Assembly (NCBI GenBank): GCA_028876375.1
Contig: JAGWSB010000010.1
Location: 1-42,558 of the forward strand
Reading direction: 5' to 3'
Origin: Chloroflexota bacterium
Lineage (GTDB): Bacteria > Chloroflexota > Limnocylindria > P2-11E
DNA: 42,558 nucleotides
The notes beneath the pieces were generated by a model, which had not been told where the DNA came from, searched no databases, and worked only from the letters and a program-made list of their open reading frames with translations. Below are positions 26,075-35,392 of the stretch, in pieces. A program made the position numbers and the translations under genes. The stretch's first letter is position 1. The number at the start of each line of letters is the position of its first letter.

Positions 26075-27539
26075 GGCCGGCACCATTCGCGAGATCGCCG
26101 CGGCGCTGCGATCCCGCCGAACGAGCGCCTCCGAGCTCGCGCGCGCGGCGATCGCGCGCGCCAAGGCCGATGCCTACAACGCCTGGCTCGTCGTCGCCGA
26201 GGACCATGCGCTCGTGCAGGCGCGCGCGGCGGATGAACGCATCTCCACCGGGGACGCGCCGCTCCTGTGCGGCGTCCCGTGGGCCTGCAAGGACATCATC
26301 GGGACGAAGGACGTCGAGACCACGGCGGCGTCGCGGATCCTCGACGGGTACGTCCCGCCGTACTCGGCGACGGTCGTCGAGAGGCTCGACGGCGAGGGCG
26401 CGGTGATGGTCGGCAAGACGAACCTCGACGAGTTCGCGATGGGCTCGTCGAACGAGAACTCGGCCTTCGGTCCCGTGCACAACCCGTGGGATCCGTCGCG
26501 CGTCCCCGGAGGATCGTCCGGCGGGTCCGCGGTCTCCGTTGCGGCGGGCGAAGTGACGTTCGCGCTCGGGACGGACACCGGCGGCTCGATCCGCCAGCCC
26601 GGCGCTCTCACCGGGATCGTCGGGATGAAGCCGACATACGGTCGCGTCTCGCGCTACGGCGTCGTCGCGTTCGCCTCCTCGCTCGACCAGGTCGGTCCGT
26701 TCACGCGCACGGTCGAGGACTGCGCGATCGTCTGCCAGGCGCTCTTCGGCCAAGACCCGTCCGACGCGACGACGATGCCGCTTCCGGTCGAGGATCTTCG
26801 TCGCGACCTCGACCGCGGCGTGAAGGGGATGCGCCTCGGCGTTCCCAAGGAGTACTTCATCGCCGGCATCGAGCCGGGCGTCGAGCGCGCGGTGCGCGCG
26901 GCGATCCGGGAGCTCGAGTCACAGGGAGCGGCGATCGAGGAGGTCTCGCTGCCCTCGACGGACAGCGCCCTGGGCGTCTACTACATCATCCAGCCGGCCG
27001 AGGCATCGGCGAACCTCGCGCGCTACGACGGCGTGCGGTTCGGTTTGCGCGTCGAGGGGCCCGACCTCGTGGAGACGTACAAGCGGACACGCGGCGCGGG
27101 TTTCGGCGCCGAGGTGAAGCGCCGCATGATCCTCGGGACGTACGCGCTCTCGACGGGCTACTACGACGCCTACTACGTGAAGGCGCAGAAGGTCCGCACT
27201 GTCATCAAAGAGGAGTTCGAGCGCGTCTTCGGAAAGGTCGACGCGCTCGTGACGCCGACCTCGCCGACCGTCGCCTTCGGCATCGGCGCCAAGGTGAACG
27301 ATCCGCTCCAGATGTACCTCAACGACGTGTTCACGCTCCCCGTGAACATCGCGGGTCTGCCCGGCATCTCGATCCCCTGCGGCCTGAGCGAGGGGCTGCC
27401 CGTCGGGCTGCAGGTCATCGCTCCGTACTACAAGGAAGCGACGATGTTCCGTGTCGCGGCCGCCTACGAGCGCGCGACGATGCATCACACGCTGCGTCCA
27501 ACGGCGCGCGACAGCCGCCCCCAGGAGGTGCGTTCATGA
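26067..27539 (+). CDS. gatA: Asp-tRNA(Asn)/Glu-tRNA(Gln) amidotransferase subunit A
   Basis: A 490-aa amidase-signature protein supplying ammonia from glutamine for tRNA-dependent amidation. The Ser-cisSer-Lys triad is K75 (WACKDII), S150 (GGSSGGS) and S174 (TGGSIRQPG), the same spacing as in staphylococcal GatA. The C-terminal NIAGLPGISIPCG and GLPVGLQVIAP segments are intact. The GTG start overlaps gatC; the stop overlaps the aminotransferase ATG (ATGA). Confidence 0.97.
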   Translation: MAEAGTIREIAAALRSRRTSASELARAAIARAKADAYNAWLVVAEDHALVQARAADERISTGDAPLLCGVPWACKDIIGTKDVETTAASRILDGYVPPYSATVVERLDGEGAVMVGKTNLDEFAMGSSNENSAFGPVHNPWDPSRVPGGSSGGSAVSVAAGEVTFALGTDTGGSIRQPGALTGIVGMKPTYGRVSRYGVVAFASSLDQVGPFTRTVEDCAIVCQALFGQDPSDATTMPLPVEDLRRDLDRGVKGMRLGVPKEYFIAGIEPGVERAVRAAIRELESQGAAIEEVSLPSTDSALGVYYIIQPAEASANLARYDGVRFGLRVEGPDLVETYKRTRGAGFGAEVKRRMILGTYALSTGYYDAYYVKAQKVRTVIKEEFERVFGKVDALVTPTSPTVAFGIGAKVNDPLQMYLNDVFTLPVNIAGLPGISIPCGLSEGLPVGLQVIAPYYKEATMFRVAAAYERATMHHTLRPTARDSRPQEVRS

Positions 27540-28711
27540 CGATCGTCAAGCGCGCGCTCACCAACGAGCGGGTCACGAAGATCCCGGCGAGCGGCATCCG
27601 GCGCTTCTTCGACATGGTCTCCGGCGTCGAGGGCTCCATCTCGCTTGGCGTGGGCGAGCCGGACTTCGTGACGCCGGAGCGCTTCCGCCAGGCGGCGATC
27701 CGCTCGATCGACGAGGGGCACACGCACTACACGTCGAACTACGGCATCAAGCCGCTCCGTGAAGCGATCGCGGAGCACACCGCTCGCCTGCGCGGCCTGC
27801 GGTACGACCCGGCGACGGAGATCCTCGTCACCGTCGGCGTCTCCGAGGCCGTCGACCTCGCTCTGCGCGCGACGCTCAACGACGGCGACGAGGTCATCGT
27901 CGCCGATCCCTCGTACGTCGCGTACGTCCCCGGCATCGTGCTCGCCGGCGGCGTCCCCGTGCCGGTCGCGACGGACGAGGCCAGCGACTTCCGCCTCCTG
28001 CCGGAGGACGTCGAACGCGCGGTCACGCCGCGCACGCGCGCCATCCTCCTCGGATTCCCGAACAACCCCACGGGTGCGGTGCTGGAGGCGCGCGACGTCG
28101 AAGGCATCGCCGGCATCGCGCGCGAGCACGACCTGCTCGTGTATTCGGACGAGATCTACGACCGGCTCGTGTACGGCACGGAGCACCGTTCGATCGCCGC
28201 GGAGCCGGGCATGAAGGAGCGCAGCGTCTACCTCGCGGGCTTCTCGAAGTCCTACGCCATGACCGGCTGGCGCGTGGGGTACGCGTGCGCGCCGGCGGCG
28301 GTCATCGAGCAGATGATGAAGATCCACCAGTACACGGTCATGTGCGTGCCGACGTCGGGGCAGTACGCCGCGCTCGAGGCGCTCCGCAGCGGCGAGCCGG
28401 AGGTGGGGCGGATGGTCGCCGAGTACGACGCCCGTCGCCGCGTCATGTGGTCGCGCTTCAACGCGATGGGCCTCCACTGCTTCGAGCCGCGCGGCGCCTT
28501 CTACTGCTTCCCGAGCGTGAGCTCGACCGGGCTGGACGACGAGGAGTTCGCCGCCCGTCTCTTCAAAGAAGAGAAGGTCGTCGTCGTCCCGGGATCCGCT
28601 TTCGGCGAGCGTGGCAAGGGCCACATCCGCGCCTGCTACGCGACGTCGATGGAGAGGATCCATGAAGCGTGCGATCGCATCGAGCGCTTCGTGAACAGGA
28701 ACACGCGATAG
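27536..28711 (+). CDS. Class I/II PLP-dependent aminotransferase (aspartate-type)
   Basis: 391 aa from an ATG behind CAGGAGGTG. Fold type I aminotransferase features: SGIRRFFDM near the start, THYTSNYG, GVSEAVDLALRA, NNPTGAV, YSDEIYDRL, and the PLP lysine in SKSYAMTGWRVGY (about residue 239). It most resembles aspartate or N-succinyldiaminopimelate/aromatic aminotransferase-like proteins; the substrate cannot be set from motifs. Its position inside the gat operon could link transamination products (Glu, Asp) with tRNA amidation, but that is inference. Confidence 0.93.
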   Translation: MTIVKRALTNERVTKIPASGIRRFFDMVSGVEGSISLGVGEPDFVTPERFRQAAIRSIDEGHTHYTSNYGIKPLREAIAEHTARLRGLRYDPATEILVTVGVSEAVDLALRATLNDGDEVIVADPSYVAYVPGIVLAGGVPVPVATDEASDFRLLPEDVERAVTPRTRAILLGFPNNPTGAVLEARDVEGIAGIAREHDLLVYSDEIYDRLVYGTEHRSIAAEPGMKERSVYLAGFSKSYAMTGWRVGYACAPAAVIEQMMKIHQYTVMCVPTSGQYAALEALRSGEPEVGRMVAEYDARRRVMWSRFNAMGLHCFEPRGAFYCFPSVSSTGLDDEEFAARLFKEEKVVVVPGSAFGERGKGHIRACYATSMERIHEACDRIERFVNRNTR

Positions 28712-29082
28712 ACGAGAGCTGGGAAGACGCTTTCGAGCGGAAGCTGCGCGGAGGGGATGTGCTCGGCGCCTCCGACGTCCTGCGGAAGACGGGCAAGGAG
28801 GGTTGGGTGCGGAAAGCGGAGCACGACCGCGCCGCCGCGATCGTTGACGCCGTGGCCCCCGCTCCGATCGTGCGGCGCGACTGGGCCATCCGGCTCCTCG
28901 CGCATCCGCGGCGCGTCGACAAGGAGCTGGCCGTCACCGTGCTCCTGCCGCTGATCCGCAGCCACCGCGGCGACTGCGAGCGCGCGGCGGAGCGCCTCCG
29001 GGCCGAGACCGACCCGGCGGTGAAGCGCGCGCACTCGAGGCTGGTGCGCGCGCTCGCCGAAGCGCGCTCTCCCGACCTCTAG
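28669..29082 (+). CDS. Hypothetical helical protein (HEAT-like)
   Basis: 137 aa, not recognised. It is rich in charged and leucine residues and appears all-helical; DWAIRLLAHPRRVDKELAVTVLLPLIRSH resembles HEAT/PBS-lyase-like repeats. The start at 28669 overlaps the aminotransferase by 43 bp. A GTG at 28759 directly after GGAGGGG is a good alternative, giving a 107-aa protein. The acidic stretch DESWEDAFERKL upstream of that GTG looks coding, so I keep the longer form. The stop abuts the GTG of the next gene. It is conserved in context at most; no function can be assigned. Confidence 0.65.
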   Translation: MRSHRALREQEHAIDESWEDAFERKLRGGDVLGASDVLRKTGKEGWVRKAEHDRAAAIVDAVAPAPIVRRDWAIRLLAHPRRVDKELAVTVLLPLIRSHRGDCERAAERLRAETDPAVKRAHSRLVRALAEARSPDL

Positions 29083-29687
29083 TGGGGACGCACTTCCACG
29101 ATCAACCGCCCGAACACTGGGCCGCGCCCGTCTCCCTCGACCCGACCCCGGTCTGGAAGCAGTACATCGTCATCGGGGTGCTGCTCGTGGTCGCGCTCCT
29201 CGTCATCGCGGTGGTCTCGGTCCCCGCGCTCATGCCGACGATGGTGGCGCCGCCGGCCGTCGTTCCGGGCGGCCGCGTCGTGCTGCCGCGCGGCGACGTC
29301 CCCGCCGTCGCGGCATACCCGAAGCTGATCGGCGCGCCGCTCGTGGACGACGCGCATTCCTTCTGGCTCGTCCAGCCTTCCGCCGGCGACGTCGTCGCGG
29401 TGCGCGCGCGCTGGTCGCCCGCGGACGGCGCGCGCGAGTGCCCCGTCGCCGCGTTCTCGGGCGGCATCGGCAACACGAGCGTTCCGGTCGACCGGCGCCC
29501 GTTCTTCCAGGCCTGCCCCGACGCCCAGGGATGGCTCTTCGGCCCCCGTGGCGAGCCGCTCGGCGCTCCGCGCTCGCTGGCTCGATATCTTGTGTCGGTG
29601 ACGACGGACCGCGTGATCGTGAACGTCAGCGACGAGATCCCGAGCTCGCTGCGCACGCCCGCGCCGAGCGCTTCGAGGACGCCGTGA
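29082..29687 (+). CDS. Membrane-anchored Rieske-fold-like protein lacking cluster ligands
   Basis: 201 aa. One transmembrane helix lies at about 28-50 (WKQYIVIGVLLVVALLVIAV), with the rest probably outside. The C-terminal half follows the layout of a Rieske domain: a cysteine segment (ECPVAAFSGG, C120), then QACPDAQGWLFGPRGEPLG (C145), then RSLARYLVSV and a final strand. A true Rieske domain needs two C-x-H / C-x-x-H pairs. Here each pair retains one cysteine and no histidine, so a 2Fe-2S cluster is not expected. This assignment is by pattern only. The GTG start follows the preceding stop directly, and the end overlaps gatB (GTGA). Confidence 0.6.
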   Translation: MGTHFHDQPPEHWAAPVSLDPTPVWKQYIVIGVLLVVALLVIAVVSVPALMPTMVAPPAVVPGGRVVLPRGDVPAVAAYPKLIGAPLVDDAHSFWLVQPSAGDVVAVRARWSPADGARECPVAAFSGGIGNTSVPVDRRPFFQACPDAQGWLFGPRGEPLGAPRSLARYLVSVTTDRVIVNVSDEIPSSLRTPAPSASRTP

Positions 29688-31147
29688 CCGTCGCGACCGA
29701 GCGGCCGTACGAGATCGTCATCGGGATCGAGACGCACGTCGAGCTGGGGACGCTGTCGAAGATGTTCTGTCCCTGCTCGGCGCGCTGGTTCGGCATGCCG
29801 CCGAACACGCTCGTATGCCCCGTCTGCCTCGGGCTTCCCGGCGCCCTGCCGGTGCCGAACCGCCGCGCGATCGAGCTCTCCATGACGGCGGGCCTCGCGC
29901 TCCACTGCGAGGTGCCCGAGCACACGAAGTTCGACCGCAAGAACTACATGTACCCCGACCTCCCGAAGGGCTATCAGATCTCGCAGTACGACCTGCCGCT
30001 CAACGTGAAGGGCTGGCTCGAGATCACCGGCGACGACGGAAGCCCGAAGCGCATCGGCATCATCCGCGCGCACCTCGAGGAGGACACCGGCAAGCTCCTC
30101 CACGGCGATGGGTACTCGCTCGTCGACTTCAACCGCTCCGGAGTGCCGCTCCTCGAGATCGTGAGCGCGCCCGACATGAGCTCGGTGAGCGAGGCCCTCG
30201 CCTACGCGGATGCGCTGCGCGAGATCCTCATCCACGCCGGCGTCTCGGAGTTCCGGCTGGAAGAGGGCGCCGCTCGCTTCGACACGAACGTCTCCATCCG
30301 CTTCCGTGAGGACGGTCAGGTGCGCTGGCCGCCTCAGAGCGAGATCAAGAACCTCAACAGCCTGCGTGCGCTGGAGCAGGCCGTCACGTTCGAGTCGGGG
30401 CGCTTGTGGGAGGACTGGCAGGCGGGCGGCGAGATCCGCACGCGTAAGGCGAAGATCACGGTCGGCTGGAGCCCCGAGACCGGCCGCACTTTCCTCCAGC
30501 GGCGCAAGGAGGAGGCGGAGGACTACCGCTACTTCCCGGAGCCCGACCTCGTGGCGCTCGCGCCGTCGCGGGAGACCGTCGAGCACATCCGCTCGTCGCT
30601 GCCGGAAATGCCGAGCGAGCGCCGCGCTCGCTTCGTCGCGCAGTACGGCCTTTCCGACTACGACGCGCGCATCCTCGTGTCGGATCCGCTGCTCGCGGCC
30701 CTGTTCGAAGGCGCGGTCGCCGCGGGGGCCGACGCGAAGACGACGGCGAACTGGATCACCGGCGAGACGCTGCGCTTCCTGCGCGAGCGGTCCGTGCGCG
30801 CGGCCGAGATCCCTTTCACCGCCGCGCAGCTGGCGGAGCTCGTCGGGCTGATCGTCAAGCGAGAGATCAGCGCGACGATCGCGAAGGACGTGTTCGCGGA
30901 GATGTGGGCCAGCCGCAAGGGCCCCGCCGCCATCGTGACCGAGAAGGGTCTGCGCCAGGTCTCCGACGAAGCGGCGATCGCCTCCGTCGTCGACGACGTC
31001 ATCTCCGCGCAGGCGAAGGCCGTCGCCGACTACCGCGGCGGCAACAAGCGCGCGCTGGAAGCGCTGTTCGGCGGCGTCATGGGGCGCACGAAGGGCAAGG
31101 CCGATCCTCAGGTCGTCCGCCGGGTCCTCACGGAGAAGCTGGGCTAG
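29684..31147 (+). CDS. gatB: Asp-tRNA(Asn)/Glu-tRNA(Gln) amidotransferase subunit B
   Basis: 487 aa from the GTG at 29684, overlapping the upstream stop; the frame open before it belongs to the neighbour's region. GatB binds tRNA and activates the misacylated aminoacyl group. Visible are EIVIGIETHVEL at the N-terminus, the four zinc-type cysteines (CPCS and CPVC), DFNRSGVPLLEIVS, the kinase-like EEDTGKL, and a C-terminal YqeY-like tail ending VMGRTKGKADPQVV. With gatC and gatA upstream the complex is complete, separated by three unrelated genes. Confidence 0.97.
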   Translation: MTVATERPYEIVIGIETHVELGTLSKMFCPCSARWFGMPPNTLVCPVCLGLPGALPVPNRRAIELSMTAGLALHCEVPEHTKFDRKNYMYPDLPKGYQISQYDLPLNVKGWLEITGDDGSPKRIGIIRAHLEEDTGKLLHGDGYSLVDFNRSGVPLLEIVSAPDMSSVSEALAYADALREILIHAGVSEFRLEEGAARFDTNVSIRFREDGQVRWPPQSEIKNLNSLRALEQAVTFESGRLWEDWQAGGEIRTRKAKITVGWSPETGRTFLQRRKEEAEDYRYFPEPDLVALAPSRETVEHIRSSLPEMPSERRARFVAQYGLSDYDARILVSDPLLAALFEGAVAAGADAKTTANWITGETLRFLRERSVRAAEIPFTAAQLAELVGLIVKREISATIAKDVFAEMWASRKGPAAIVTEKGLRQVSDEAAIASVVDDVISAQAKAVADYRGGNKRALEALFGGVMGRTKGKADPQVVRRVLTEKLG

Positions 31148-31164
31148 CGCGCCCATCGGCGCGC
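31147..31164. terminator. G+C-rich hairpin at the end of the gat operon
   Basis: GCGCGCC (31147-31153), loop CATC and GGCGCGC (31158-31164) make a perfect 7-bp stem beginning at the last base of the gatB stop codon. No T-tract follows. It sits between convergent gatB and the glycosylase gene. I see nothing else in 31165-31246. Confidence 0.35.
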
Positions 31165-31859
31165 GAAGGGCTGGCCGTTCGCGCCGAGGTCGCGGAGGGC
31201 GCGCTCGACGTCCGCGTCGACCGCCGTCAAGCGCGTTGTTGTTCCGCTACGGGATCGTCGGCGGGATCCCCAGCGACTCCCACAGGTAGAGCGACGCGAG
31301 CGTGCGGTAGGGCCGCCACGGCTCGGCGATCGCGACGAGACGATCGGGCTTGAGCGCGGCGACGCCGTACGCGCGCTCGACGGCACGGCGCAGCCCGAGG
31401 TCGCCGACGGGCAGCACGTCGGGACGACGCAGGTGGAACATGAGGAACATGTCCGCGCTCCACGGCCCGAGCCCCTTCACCGCCGTGATCGCCTCGCGGA
31501 CGGCGTCGTCCTCGAGCCGCCGCAGGCGGCGGACGTCGAGGCCGCCGGCGAGGAAGTGCCGCGCCAGGTCGCGCATGTAGACGACCTTCGTCCGCGAGAG
31601 GCCGCACGCGCGCAGCTTCGTCTCGCTCATCCGCAGCAGCTCCTCGGGGTCCGGTGAGCGGCCGCCGTTCGCCGCGACGAGCCGCGCGAAGATCGCGCGG
31701 GCGGCGACCACGGAGAGCTGCTGCCCGACGATCGTCCGGAGCAGCGAGCCGAAGGCGTCGCGCGGACGGCCGCGCGTCCAGTGCGTGACGTCGAGCGGGC
31801 CGACGGCGTCCACGATCCGCCGCAGCGTGCGGTCGCATCGGCGCAGGTACGCGACGGGG

Positions 31860-33452
<1,593 letters not shown>

Positions 33453-33504
33453 GGGGTGATCCGTATCCTACCCAGCGAATGAGGCGGGGACGCGCCGATC
33501 CCAC

Positions 33505-35376
33505 ATGGCGGAAGGCCGCGCCGAGGTGAGCGGCGCTCTCCTCGGCGGGAGCACGTTCGCCGCGATCGGTCTCCTGTTCCTCCTCACGGCGATCCGGATG
33601 TTCACCTCCACCCTCTATCAGTCGATGTTCGGCGCGGTGCCGAACGAGACGGTCGGCGCCATCGCGCTCGGAGTCTTCGCCGCGTCGATCCTCGCCGTCG
33701 TCGTCGCATGGCGCGTCGGTCCGCGCGGGTCCGTCGCCCTCTCGGGGACGCTCCTCGCCGGCGGCACGCTCCTCGCCACGGCGTCCCACTGGGACCGCGC
33801 GGCCATCGTCCTGGCCGCGGTCGCCGTCATCGGAGGGACGTGGTGGGTCGCTCTCGTCCAGAGCGCGCGCGGTGGGGCGGGGGCGTCGCCGTTCGTGCTC
33901 GGTCTCCCGCTCGCTGTCGTCGCGGACCTGGCGCTGCGCGCCGCCTTCCGCACCGAGCTCGTCGTCGAGCAGACGACCGCGGTCGGGCTCCTGCTCGCCG
34001 CGGTCGCCGCGCTCGTGTTCCTCGCGGCGGGCCTCGCATGGGCATCGGGTGAGCGCGAGTGGACCTCGCCCGGGGTGCGCGGCGCGATCGCGCTCGCCGC
34101 CATCCCCGCGCTGCTCCTTTTGTCGGAGCTCATCGGCGCGAACCCGGGCGAGGCCGCCGGCGCGGGTGGCCTCGACCGCGGGCCGCAGGCGTCGGGGACC
34201 TGGTACGTCGCCGCGGCCGCGCTCGGGCTCGGCATGACGACGGGCGCGGTCATCCTCGCGCGGCGCCGTCCGCCCGCGCGTCTCAGCGCGCTCCTGTTCG
34301 TCTTCGCCGGATCGCTGCTCGTCTGGTCGCACCTGCCCGTTGCCGCGACGCTGGGCGCGATGATCCTCAGCGTCGGCACCTTCGCCGGCGCGTCGATCCT
34401 CGCCGACACCGCGGCGCGTCCGGCGCGCGGCCCCGCCCTCGGCGTCGTCGCCCTGGCGATCGGGTGGGTCGCCTTCGTCGCGGTCGCGTTCGTCTACTAC
34501 GCGTACTACGCGCCGGGCGTCGCGCCGTTCGTCGCGGTCGCGATCGTCGCCGTCGGCCTTGTCGCCGCCGTGCCGCTGCCGATGCCGCGCTTCGGCGTCG
34601 CCGGCATCGCGCTCGTCGGCCTGCTCGGCATCGTCGTCCCGGTCGTCGCTCTGCTCACGCCGCCGACCGCGTCGCGTTCGGAAGCGCGCTCGACGTTCCG
34701 CTTGATGACCTACAACCTCCACCAGGGGTTCGACGTCGGGGACCTCCCGTCCGTCCAGCGCCTCGGCGACGTCATCGCGGCCGAGGACCCCGACGTCGTC
34801 GTCCTCGAGGAGGTCGTCCGCGGCTGGATGATCGACGACCAGCACGACGTGCTCACCGTCCTATCCGAGCGGCTCGGGATGCCGTACGTGTTCGGCCCGC
34901 AGATCGGCGACCTCTACGGCGACGCCATCCTGTCGCGCCTGCCGATGACGGACGTGAAGGTCATCCACTTCGCGCGCGAGCCGCAGCTCAAGCACCAGCC
35001 GCGCGGCGCGATCCTCCTGACGGTCGGCGGAGTGCGGCTCATCGGCACGCACCTCGACGAATTCGACCCCGCGACGGACGTGCGGCAGCGCCAGGTGGGC
35101 TCGATCCTCGCCGCGTGGGGCGGCGCGCGTCCCGCGATCGTCGCGGGCGACCTCAACGCGCGGCCGGGCGCCGCCGAGCTGCAGCTGCTCGCCGACGCGG
35201 GCTTCCGCGACCTCGCGAAGGACGATGGCGCGGACCAGCCGACGATCCCGTCGGACAAGCCCACCGACCGCATCGACTACGTGTGGGGCATCGGCGTGGT
35301 CGGGTCGGAAGCGCACACGGTGGCGACGACGGCATCGGATCATCGGCCCGTCGTGATCAACATCTCCGTTCGCTAA
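33505..35376 (+). CDS. Polytopic membrane protein with C-terminal endonuclease/exonuclease/phosphatase domain
   Basis: 623 aa. Residues 10-390 contain about twelve hydrophobic segments. From about 397 an EEP (DNase I-like) domain begins: TYNLHQGF (Asn), VVVLEEV (Glu), GTHLDEF (His), VAGDLNARPG (Asp, Asn) and SDHRPVV (Asp-His), all catalytic positions present. The EEP part hydrolyses phosphodiesters or phosphomonoesters (nucleic acid, inositol phosphates, sphingolipids). Membrane anchoring favours a lipid or extracellular substrate, by inference. It is divergent from malate synthase across 52 bp; no clear ribosome site precedes the ATG. Confidence 0.9.
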   Translation: MAEGRAEVSGALLGGSTFAAIGLLFLLTAIRMFTSTLYQSMFGAVPNETVGAIALGVFAASILAVVVAWRVGPRGSVALSGTLLAGGTLLATASHWDRAAIVLAAVAVIGGTWWVALVQSARGGAGASPFVLGLPLAVVADLALRAAFRTELVVEQTTAVGLLLAAVAALVFLAAGLAWASGEREWTSPGVRGAIALAAIPALLLLSELIGANPGEAAGAGGLDRGPQASGTWYVAAAALGLGMTTGAVILARRRPPARLSALLFVFAGSLLVWSHLPVAATLGAMILSVGTFAGASILADTAARPARGPALGVVALAIGWVAFVAVAFVYYAYYAPGVAPFVAVAIVAVGLVAAVPLPMPRFGVAGIALVGLLGIVVPVVALLTPPTASRSEARSTFRLMTYNLHQGFDVGDLPSVQRLGDVIAAEDPDVVVLEEVVRGWMIDDQHDVLTVLSERLGMPYVFGPQIGDLYGDAILSRLPMTDVKVIHFAREPQLKHQPRGAILLTVGGVRLIGTHLDEFDPATDVRQRQVGSILAAWGGARPAIVAGDLNARPGAAELQLLADAGFRDLAKDDGADQPTIPSDKPTDRIDYVWGIGVVGSEAHTVATTASDHRPVVINISVR

Positions 35377-35392
35377 ACTGGCGCCAGCCGCG

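Noticed and set aside
31144-31246. A tiny TTG-started minus-strand ORF after the glycosylase gene (ending ARRWAR)
   Set aside because: 29 codons, no ribosome site, and it covers the gatB hairpin; insufficient evidence for a gene.
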